Shown here in pieces: positions 11,906 through 21,855 of a stretch of 64,000 nt of DNA. The stretch is from Nemophila menziesii (taxonomy: Eukaryota; Streptophyta; Magnoliopsida; Boraginales; Hydrophyllaceae), in NCBI GenBank assembly GCA_029959085.1, contig JARWIR010000001.1, forward strand, positions 19,831,730-19,895,729, in the 5' to 3' direction. The notes under the pieces were generated by a model that saw only the letters and a program-made list of their open reading frames with translations, ran no database searches and was not told the origin of the DNA. Position 1 is the first letter of the stretch. Every line of letters begins with the position of its first letter. The translations under genes were made by a program, and so were the position numbers.

Positions 11906-14900
11906 CGACAATTCGATCAAATTTTGCATGCAAACGAATGAAAAAATTCTTTACAAATCTTTGATCAATCATCTCTTCTCCAAGAGATTTTATTGGATTT
12001 TCAATATCCAGGACTTTTTATTTATTTGATTTACAATATCCAGGACTTTTTATGAGTAATCTTTTAAATTCTCATTCTTTGTATTTTTTTTGGATTTTCA
12101 AAATCTTTTTGTAAGAATTGAAATTGTAGGGATTCATTCCTGTAATTTTTCCGATATTCTTTTTCAAAAGTTCTCCATATTCATTTTCTTTTGTAACATT
12201 GATAATTTTTGGAACGATAATTCATTAACTCCTTATTGAATAAGATTAATTGTATTTGTATTTTTCTTTGTATGTTTCTTTTATTATTATTTTTCCTCAT
12301 TTAATAAGTTTGAATATCTTCCGAGTATTTGTAACCTTTTTTGATGTACTTTATAGGATGAATATGTTTTTACCAGATATTATTTTTCTTTCAATTAAAA
12401 AAAACATGAAGGTTGTAAATTTTCAAATACTTCACTATTAAAATCTTACTTTCAAATTTAATTGATGCCTTTAGTTGTTTCTTTAACCACGGTCGGTCTT
12501 GAGGGAAGGCCAACGAGGCCTGGCCTTAGGCCCCGTAATTCTTATAATTTTAGGGCTTTTAAACTTTTTTGCATACATAATATATTTTTTTTTATTTAAA
12601 AAGGTTCAGTTTTAGCCTAACTTAAAACAAAAATGTTAGTCTGTTTTTTTTGTATTTAAAAAATAATTGTTTAATTAAGTTAAGTATAAAAATTAATCAT
12701 TTGTAATACACATAAATATTTCTTAAAGGATCTAATTTTTAAAGTTTGCTTTGGGTCTCTAAAATGTCAAGATCAATGTTGGTCTTCAACCATACCATTA
12801 GTTGAAAAAAAACATAGAAAAATTAGTTTAGTAAAAAAAAATAGTGGAAATTGTAAGAGAAGCATATGAATAACGTTAACTCTAATTTAGCTAGTCATTT
12901 CTATTATTTCTGATTTTGTTGATATGTCAAGTTTTTTATATGATAGATTGTTTATATAGATCACTTGAAATATATTGTATAAAGTTTAAGAAATACAATG
13001 GATCTAAGATATTCATCTTGTTTGTGGACTAACGGACTCCTGTTTTGGAGACCATATAAGGTCTGTTGCGATATTATTTATAAATATGTGTGTATGTTTT
13101 TCCATCATAAAAGAGGTTTTGACATATTAATTGTTTAACTACAGATCTTGGTAATCGACTATAAGTTGACATTTCCAACTGGCACGGCGACTGCAGTTTT
13201 GATTAATGGATTTCATTCGAGGGGTGAAAAGGAAGCTAAGTACGCACATTCGACTATTATGAATCTTAATTACTAGTAGTTCACATGCTCATAATTATAA
13301 ATATATCTATGCAGTAAACAAGTCCGAGGATTCATCAAGTTCTTTTCCTTTAGTTTCTTTTGGGGATTCTTTCAGTGGTTTTACACCGGGAAAGATAGTT
13401 GCGGATTCGCACATTTTCCTACTTTTGGATTGCAAGCCTGGAGACAAACGTATGTTACCTTTCTTCTAGTGATATGTGCTCGTCTTTCTTCAACACATTG
13501 TAATTTTTCTTTTTTTTAGATTCTAATTTGATTTTAGCTTGACATATGTGGGAACTGGAATGATTTGTCCTCACATTGTGAATCTATCAATGCTTTTTGG
13601 ATCTGTAATTTCATGGGGTATCATGTGGCCACTCATTAGAAACCTTAAAGGGGAATGGTTTCCAGTTGATGTATCGGAAGAGAGTATGAGAAGTCTTAAT
13701 GGTTATAAGGTTCGTTCTTTCCCCTTCCATTTACGTGGCACTCAAGGTAAATTGTAAAACTTATTCGTGATTTTGGTTTTTGGCAGGTGTTTATCTCGAT
13801 AGCGCTCCTTCTTGGAGATGGACTTTACATGTTTTTGAAGATAACATTTATCACAATAATAAGTATCTATGGCCAGTTTAAACATAGAAATCAGGCTGTA
13901 GTTGAAGCACAACAAAACAAATCTATTGATGATTTAAAACAAGATGAAACCTTCACTAGAGAAAAAATCTCTATGTGGGTAGGAGGTGTTGGGTACTTCG
14001 TCTTGGTTATAGTTTCCACTATTGCACTTCCTTTGATGTTTCACGAGGTTAGGTGGTACTATGTTGTACTTGCGTACACTTTTGTCCCATCTCTAGCTTT
14101 TTGTAATGCATACGGGACTGGTTTGACTGATATAAATATGGCTTATAACTACGGAAAAGTTGGCCTTTTTGTCATCGCTGCAATTGCCGGAAAAGAAAAT
14201 GGTGTGGTAGCCGGAATGGTTGTTTGCGGTTTAGTTAAGTCGGTTTGCAATTTTTCTTGCATTTTGATGCAAGATTTCAAAACTGCGCATCTTACTTATA
14301 CATCACCCAGAGCAATGCTTTTAAGCCAGTTGATTGGAACTGCAATAGGATGCATGGTGGGACCACTCACTTTCATGTTGTTTTACAGAGCATTCGATAT
14401 AGGTAATCCTAACGGGGAATATAAGGCTCCTTATGCCATCATTTACCGAAACTTGGCTATTATTGGTGTTGAAGGGTTTTCGGCTTTACCTGAACACTGC
14501 TTGCAACTCTGTTACGGATTCTTTGCATTAGCAGTTGGAATCAACATGGTGAAAGATGTTTCTGCAGAGAGGATCGGAAAATGGTTACCGTTACCTATGG
14601 CCATGGCGGTTCCATTTTTAATAGGGGCGTACCCGAGTATTGATATGTGTGTGGGTAGTTTGGTCGTGTTTGTGTGGCACAAGATTAATTCTAGGAAGGC
14701 TGAGTTAATGGTTCCGGTGGTCGCTTCGGGTTTAATGTGTGGTGAAGGGATATGGATTCTTCCATCATCGCTTCTTGCTTTGGCAAAAATATCGCCCCCT
14801 ATTTGCATGAAATTCATAACTGCTTCTTAGGTTGTGTGTGAGTAAATTGAGTGTATCTATACTAGCACAATATGTTCAAGCACAAGAATAAAAGTATTTT

Positions 14901-15535
14901 CGGGGGAAAAAGATGAGGACCCCTCTAGTGGTGTTACATGCCAATCCGTTTTAAGTTGAAGGAAGGAGCTCCACCGCATTAATCAAATTGTAAGAAACTT
15001 GTACGAAGAGTTTTTTCACTTAGTACAAAAATCAAAAACATGTTTGAACATATGTTGCAGATTGTAATCCTTTTATTTGTTTAAGTATTTACTGGAGGAA
15101 AATACAAAGTGAGGACTCAAATCCTCCAGCTTTATAATTTAAGTCCTAGTTACAAAAACTTATTTTTAAGGCATATTTCTAATTTTCTGGTTGGAGGTTT
15201 TGATCCTTTTACCCTTGTTCGTAATGGGTACGGACCCATCACGTTTCTACATTCATTCTTTTTTGATTAACCAGTTATGTTTTTTTATAAAGGTTGTTTT
15301 ACAACAAAAGTGATGAAATGAAAAAAAAAAGTAATGGCGGAGAATAGACCTAGAGAAGTGGAACTCTTACTTTCATATGGATTTCTAGATGAACACTGTG
15401 AATTTTGACAGAAGAATCAAAATGAGAGAAAGAAAGAGATATCATGCCAAAAATAAGTAAAACATTTCCATTTAAGTTTCCGTTAATAGTAGGATTTACA
15501 TTCAAAAAGTTGTTATGCAAAATTTAAGAGATTCG

Positions 15536-17085
15536 TGGTGTTACCCAAAGCATGGTATGAAAATCAACACCTTGGAGAATACTCGTTGCAAGTGTACGAG
15601 ACGCCTCAAGTAATATAATGATGAGATTATCGTTCTCCATAGGGAATACAAAGCTAATTTTATACTTTTAATCTATACATAGGATGTTGGTTGCGGAAAG
15701 ACAAGAATTAAAATATAAATTTTTGTTTTTGTTGTAAGTAATTAAAATACTTTGAGATAAAATAAAGGAATAATAATGGGTTTCAAGTATAACTAGTATG
15801 GAGAAATATAGCTCCATATGTTGTGTATTTACCACTAGTATGGCATAGGAGTGTTCATGATATAAGGATAAAAAATGGGAATTCACTTGTTAACTGGGAT
15901 TCTAAGGTCACCCTAAGTCTCTCCTGAGTAATGAGGGTTGTTATCTAATCCTAGGAACCTATCCCGAGTGATCCTAGATAATTATCTAACACCTAGGTTC
16001 TAACCCTATATATTATCTAACTAGTTTTAATCTCTCGATTCCAAACTAAGTTAAACATTTACAATCCTAATTTTGTAAATTGAATCCCCCGCCCCTTTAC
16101 CGGGTATAGTTCAATTCCAAATGAAGTTCAATACTTAAGCAGAATATGTGAATTTAAAAATAAGCAATGAATAACCCAATTGTTTTTTTACAATTAAATA
16201 GCCCAATTGTTTTAATCCTAAAATAATCCCATATATCATAAAAATGATGCCCAGAACATAATTAGGGTTCATACATACGCAATCTCAAGTTAAAAGATGT
16301 TTAGTTTATACTAGGAATGAGGAATACAAAGTAGAATATGTTCATAATTACAAGAAATAAATAAATAAAATATTAAGTTTTACACTAATTGATTAGGAAA
16401 TAATTGATGGAAGTGATGAAATTGTGTCGAACCCTTGTGTTTCCTTGCTCCAAACCATTTCTCCCTTTTCTCCCTTTTCTCTAGTTGATTGGTTCCTTCT
16501 TTTCAAGTCTAAAACTTATACTTAGCTTTAAAAAAAAATAGTTCCCATAGGTTAGGCCCACATAGGTGGGTCAAAAGTGGTACAATGGTCTCTTTGTTGA
16601 TGTTTGAAATTTAGGTCTTCATGGAAAAACGTCCATAACTTCTTCACTCCAACTCAAGATTCATCGTCGTTCTTCTCACACAAACAAGACTCGAAGGGAT
16701 ACCTTGTGCTATAAGGGCTTTCTCAGAATTCTCACCAATTAATTTTCATAAGTTTTCAAAGTTGATGATGTCGGTACTTGTGTTTGATCTTCTAGTGAAA
16801 ATTTTGGTTCTTTTGCTTCTCTCGGGCTCTTCGCAACTTGAATCGGGTTTTCCTTCGCTTCTAAACTCCCTAGCTTTACCTTTGGTTCACGTATAATCCA
16901 TTTTCCTATAATATACACACTTAACACACAAATTACCTCAATTTGCTTTGAAACACACATAAATCACCAAGGTTAGCTAAAACTCAAATAATGCCAAATA
17001 AATGGAAAATTTCACTTTTAATCACAATAAACCCCGGAATGATATCTCGTGTGTCTCTAAATGTATCACAAAAGATGAGATATCA
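15536..17085 (-). repeat. Diverged Athila-type LTR remnant
   Basis: It starts TGGTGTTACCC, similar to the right end of the 34-44 kb Athila LTRs in this orientation, and ends ATGTATCACAAAAGATGAGATATCA, mirroring their ATCACAAATGAGGAGATATCA. Its size of 1550 bp also fits. Flanking five-base words (ATTCG and ATACC) do not match and no primer site is present, so it is not a clean solo LTR. From 14831 to 15535 I see only AT-rich sequence downstream of YSL-A. From 17086 to 18480 there is AT-rich DNA with nothing recognisable. Confidence 0.55.
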
Positions 17086-18689
17086 ATACCTTTTGATCTC
17101 GTCAATATAGAGAGTTAGTTGCTTGACCCATGAATTTAGTCTTAGTAAGGGTAGAGTAGACCTATATACTATTATTGGACCTTTTGAGGGAAAAAAAGAA
17201 ATGGACTTGTTGAGGATGAGAAAACACATTTTGGACATTTTAAGCAATTAACTCATGTTTAAATAATATTATTAAAAAATCTATTTAAATTATTATTATT
17301 GCTGAAACACAACTAATTTATATGCGTTGATGGTAATATTTATTTATCCGATATTATATTTATATTCATACGGTTTGATAAAAAGTATAGTTAAAATTAT
17401 ATGAGAAAATGATATATAATTAAAAAGTGATCTTATATACCACTTATTTTATAATCATGTCACCACATATAATGAATGACGTGAAGGATGGTAAAATATA
17501 TAACATTACTTATGATTAAAAATACTAAAAATTCTAAAATATTATATTAGTTTTCTCTGATTTTTAATACATTGTAAACTTGGGATATATCTAACTTTTA
17601 TTTTAATGAGGATAAGATATCATGTTTGGGAGTAATTTAATTTTGTTTCGATCACCTTATAAGTGAAAATAAAAATACTACAGAAAATATTTAAGACATC
17701 CTCAATACCTTTAACTCAATTTTCAAGGTCCGGTATTAATTTTCTTTCTAAAATTTTATTACATAACTTATCTAATCAATATTTCTTTCGCATTTTTCTA
17801 ATACTGGGTGTTTATTTTAAAAATTCACACAGAACTTTCAAATACTTAGACAAAATATCACTCGGGTTGTGACTTAATTGGTAAAAGTCTCAGAAGATAG
17901 GTTGTGACTAAGCTTAGAAAAGTCAGGGTTATAGGTTGTGGTTTAGCCTGAAAAAATACTCATTGTAAACATTTTGATCTTCACCTTCAAGAAGCTCAAG
18001 AATCTTAGTGTACAAGTTTAAACCTCTAAGGTGACTACCTTAGGTAGTGAATGTAGCTCTAAGGAGTGTGAACCACTACTAATGATTGTGTACTCTCGAT
18101 CCTTTACTCTTCACATATCGTATTTGATTATTTTTCCTAGATTATATGTCAAACCATTCGTGACCAATCGCATGATACCCTAAAGTGTTTGATAGAAAGC
18201 CTAGTAGAATTTTTCTAAAAACTTATAATTGTCAAGAAAAGTTTTTAACTAGGAATAATTAGATTAACATCCTATCCATTCCATCCCCACCCCCATCCCC
18301 CTATATAACCTTACACACCACCTTTTTTCTAGTAGATCTTTATTCATATCCTCCACATTTCAAAATCATAACCCATTCACCTTCTTAGGCAAACATAAAC
18401 TATCCCACACAATCCAATTTATTTTTCCGTTCATCTTCTGAAAACCTCCAACTGAGATCTTGTTTGATGCAGTTTATTTCCTTGCATACGTAATCTGGTA
18501 ACGTTTATGTTTGCATGATACACATAGATATAACACTAAGTATTGATTGTGATAATGTAATACGCTTGCTATAGATATTTTCCTTCCAGCTCGCTAACTT
18601 TCCACACAAACCATTTATCGTTTCTCCATATAAACTCTTGGATCTCCTTCCCAAGAGAATGAGAACGCCGAGATACACTCCTAGTCCAT

Positions 18690-19720
18690 CTCTCTAACGA
18701 AAACCACTCTGACTAGTTATGCTAGTCGCTAACTCTTCCTCCACATTCCTCGAAAAATAGATAAACGCATTCTCCTTAATAATCTTTAGACCTGCATCAT
18801 GAAAAAAAACATTCATCATTTCCCGCAAAAGATCGAGATTATGAGAAGATGTCTCAAATAATAAAATTAAATCATTAGTGAAGAGGATGTTGGATAGAGG
18901 TAACCCCCTGAGCAAAGGCAAAAAGGTTTCCATAGACCATTTCCCACAAGTTGTTGAATAAGAATGGACTGCCGCTCCATGCATATTATGAACAAATACG
19001 GTGATATAGGATCTCCTTGCGAATTCCTTTTTCGGTTTGAAGGGTGGAAGGGGCTCCCTGTTCAAGAGGATGCTCAACTTGTAATCCAACATTCCTTAAA
19101 AATCACTGACATTCATGCGTCCGAAAGTCCCAACGAGACTAATGTGTCTTGAATGAAATCTCGTCTAATCTTGTAGTATAGCGTTTCTAAGTCCACTTTA
19201 ATTGCCATAAAACTCTTCTTCCCCTTTGAAGGTCTCAACACATGGTCTGCTTCACTGACCAAACCCACGTTATCAATGATTGAACGTTGAGGCACAAAAC
19301 TACTATGGTATGAGCCTATGGGGTTGACGAGCATATGTTGTAGACAATGGAATAGAAACTTCATGCAGATTTTGTAGCTCACATTTATCAAACTAATTGG
19401 ACGAGATTATGTGATGTATTCGGGATTTTTCATCTTGGGAATAAGATGAAAAAGCGTTCCTAGGGCATCCCGAGGCAAAGACCCGTTCTCGAGAACTTGA
19501 CGGTTTGTTGCCTAAACATATTGTCTCACTATATTTTAGTATTTCTAATAAAATCATGTTGGTATCCCATCTCGGCTCGGTGCCTTGTGAGGTTTCATTT
19601 GAAAGACTTTTCTTTGAATTTCCTCGTCCGAGATTGTGTCACTCAATAATTGAATAGATTTCGGTCCAAAGTAGTTAAAGCCTAGATAACGAAAATGGAA
19701 TTGATACGCTGTCCTTAAAC
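18690..19720 (-). pseudogene. LINE reverse transcriptase remnant
   Basis: The minus frame at 19391-19113 reads NVSYKICMKFLFHCLQHML, then SSFVPQRSIIDNVGLVSEA and KKSFMAIKVDLETLYYKI, the plant LINE-1 RT sequence (usually QSSFIPGR…MAIKIDLEKAYDR). At 19092-18694 GLPLSNILFTNDLILLFE corresponds to the L-HLFFADDLILF active-site region, with FTND in place of FADD. Frameshifts and substitutions mean it is dead. 19720-20370 holds nothing I recognise. Confidence 0.85.
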
Positions 19721-20497
19721 AATTATAGAGTATGTCTATAGCCTCCTAAAAAAGGGTAAGACTTTCATCCAATATTGGATGGTACAATATTTACATCACA
19801 TCCAAAACACATGTCATTAGATTAATTAGTTAGTTACTTTTGTAAGTTTTTTTGGTTAGGTAAACGGTTGTATTAATAAAAAATAAATGTACACTATACA
19901 AGAGAGTTACCTACCTAATCCAAAAGGCTAAATAGAGCATCTAGAAGCTAAAAACGACTACCTCATACTAATACTAATACAAGCTAATCGGCCACCATCA
20001 TTCATAAACGAATGATGAGGGAACAAGGAAAATAAAATGGAAAAAAATGCACCACTTAATTTCCTTAGTGACCGTTTCTCTAAATGAAGATTCACCTCTC
20101 ATAGCTAGGTGATTTCTCACAGTGGATTGCCCCGGCTGGGCCGTTCTGAGGACAGAGGGCCTTGAGTAGCGCATCACTCCAATAATTTATCCTTTTTTCA
20201 TGAAAAGGGGGACAAGGAGCATAATTGCATTAAGGGTCTTTTTTTTTCTTTTTCTATCCTTTTTAGTTTCGCATTTCTCATCAAACAAATAGGCACCTTG
20301 ATATGGTAGCCTTCTCCGTGGTTGGACAGTAAGGCAAACAGCAAAAAACAAAAAATAAAAGAGAGAAGAAGAGGAACAATCTTAAGTGGAGTTCTTGTTT
20401 AACAGGGACTCGAGTTCTTCGGTTTTAGTAAATGGGGATGGGGGTAAAATCCATGTTCAAAGGACAGATGCAGCTAACCGTATTTTTCGACTCAAAG

Positions 20498-20618
20498 ACT
20501 TTTTCTTTCCTAAACGAAGATTGAAAAAAGAAAAGTTTACCAAACCCCGTGTTTTGGCAGCAATGACTTTTTCTTTCCTAAACGAAGATTGAAAAAAGAA
20601 AACCTGGCGACTCTAGAC
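20498..20618 (+). repeat. 37-bp direct repeat beside a possible LTR primer site
   Basis: Two copies of a unit beginning GACTTTTTCTTTCCTAAACG lie about 69 bp apart. The second is followed by CTGGCGACTCTAGACG, which resembles the TGGCGACTC start of tRNA-Arg primer sites in Tat/Ogre-type gypsy elements. This may be the edge of an otherwise lost LTR element; the interpretation is tentative. Confidence 0.3.
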
Positions 20619-20639
20619 GTATTTGAATCCCGGAACCAC

Positions 20640-20912
20640 AACCATTTAACAGGATTCGAAATGCCAAGGCTCGAAGACCTCTGGGGCATGGAGTAGTACT
20701 TTAAGGTTGTTAATACAATATACGGTAGCTCCAAATCTAATTATCCATGCTTTCCTCCTCCAATTTGCTCTAGCTTTAAGCGCTTTAAGTCATTTCAAAG
20801 CACTTAGGAGCGTGTTCATCTCCTTATCCAATCCTAGTCAAGACTTTATCTCAACCCAAATAGCCCTCGATTCAGTACAATCGAAAAAGAGGTGATTGTT
20901 TGACTCGAAATC
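20640..20912 (-). pseudogene. LINE zf-RVT fragment
   Basis: The minus frame reads ESNNHLFFDCTESRAIWVEI, then LGLDKEMNTLLSALK and RANWRRKAWII, matching the zinc-binding RT-associated (zf-RVT) region of plant LINEs. It lies on the upstream side of the RT remnant at 18.7-19.7 kb, the wrong order for one element, so it belongs to a different copy. Confidence 0.7.
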
Positions 20913-20916
20913 TTAA

Positions 20917-21360
20917 AGGTTTGTTTGGATTGGGGGATTGGAAGGGATGAGATTATATTAAAGGATAATAACAATCCCCTATCTTGTTTGGATTAGAAAT
21001 AATTAGAGAGGAAAGTTTATTAAAGGATACTTTTAATTCCTTGATATACTATATATTCAATCCTTCGAATTTGGTGTCCTTAGAAAGGAAATACTCTTTT
21101 ATTATGTTATAATGTCTAAATTATCCTTATTCTTTATATATATGATATATTACTAAGGGTATAAAAGTCATTTAGGTATAAAAAGAATCCTTTCATTATT
21201 CTTTTAATCCAAACACCAAATATATGTAATCCTTTAATAAAATTATTTCCTCTATTTTTATCTTATCCAAACAAGATTTAATACTCTCATTTCCAATTCT
21301 TTACTAAACTTCTCTTTTCTATCATTTACTATACTATCCTTCTTTAATCCAAACAAATCC
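20917..21360. mobile_element. Tourist-like (PIF/Harbinger-type) MITE, 444 bp
   Basis: Inverted termini AGGTTTGTTTGGATT (20917) and AATCCAAACAAATCC (ending 21360) are flanked by TAA on both sides (20914-20916 and 21361-21363), the usual TWA target duplication. There is no coding capacity. It sits just upstream of the duplicated YSL promoter block. Confidence 0.75.
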
Positions 21361-21459
21361 TAAAACATGAAATATGTGTATTAATATTATTGTATAGGTT
21401 CATCCAGGAAGAATTTTTTCCTAAAAAAACATACAATCAAATTAATTATGAAATGTCAA

Positions 21460-21855
21460 CCAACGTTAACTTCACTTCACGTCAACCATGACAGCCGATA
21501 AAAAGAAAAGACATAATACCTAAGTAACTACATTATAGTATTTATGCAACAGGAAGGAAGAATCTATTACACTGTAGTCTTAAATATATGTCAACTTGGA
21601 CCAAAATATTCTATGGTCAAGATCCACCAGATAGTTTTGTCATATGATTTGCACATGTAATGTAATAAATAAGAAATTCCGGTCTCAGCTCTAAGCCTCT
21701 CCTACTTTATGTATATGCTAAAAATAGTAGCTGGACAGTACTTTTACTTGTTTTTTAACGTTAATAATATAGTATCACCATCCAATCAAAGACACATCTT
21801 TCTTTCATCCTTCCCTCAACTGAATACATCAAGCAATATTTTTTCTTTCGAATCC
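21460..21855 (+). promoter_or_regulatory. Upstream region of YSL-B
   Basis: Collinear with the region upstream of YSL-A, including the CACATG E-box (21652-21657) and a TTTATGTATATGC stretch near 21710. It ends at the shared TTCTTTCGAATCCATGG start context, which fixes the start codon of both genes. Confidence 0.5.

Larger units (their letters stand above)
3809..13144 (+). other. Intron 2 of YSL-A, expanded to 9.3 kb by nested transposons
   Basis: The donor GTAATTAC follows the LRK codons at 3808; the acceptor TTTAACTACAG precedes the [13 protein letters not shown] exon at 13145. Both are in phase 0, exactly as in YSL-B, where the same intron is only 214 bp (22430-22643). The difference is accounted for mainly by a minus-strand copia remnant, a gypsy element inside it, a CACTA-like end and a LINE RNase H fragment. 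Between 11906 and 12840 it is AT-rich with nothing I can name, apart from a short GC-richer patch near 12490-12545 (repeated GGCC words). Confidence 0.85.
3234..14830 (+). pseudogene. YSL-A: Yellow Stripe-Like metal-nicotianamine transporter gene with an in-frame stop in exon 5 (possibly rescued by splicing)
   Basis: Oligopeptide-transporter (OPT) family, YSL clade; relatives move Fe, Cu, Zn or Mn complexed to nicotianamine across plasma or vesicle membranes. Exons inferred from YSL-B and GT-AG rules: 3234-3567, 3636-3808, 13145-13239, 13315-13449, 13520-13709, 13787-14830. They total 1971 nt (656 residues), the usual YSL length. Seen: the block around [22 protein letters not shown], the [20 protein letters not shown] motif, RSLNGYK at the end of exon 5, and many hydrophobic segments. 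The start is set by the shared upstream region and N-terminus. Oddities: TAA at 13524-13526 where YSL-B has TAC; a second AG acceptor at 13536-13537 that would remove the stop in frame; a 9336-bp intron 2 full of transposons; and exon 6 continuous where YSL-B has an intron. It may be a pseudogene or a splice-rescued gene. The family assignment is very secure; its functional status is not. Confidence 0.9.

Noticed and set aside
17860..17960. Possible tRNA-derived SINE (GTTGTGACTTAATTGGTAAAAG resembles an A box)
   Set aside because: No convincing B box, no poly-A tail and no target duplication, so it is not supported as a SINE or tRNA gene.
21709..21855. Upstream in-frame ATG extending YSL-B by 49 residues
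   Set aside because: The extension lies in the promoter block shared with YSL-A, where the corresponding frame is not kept, and family members start near the [16 protein letters not shown] position.
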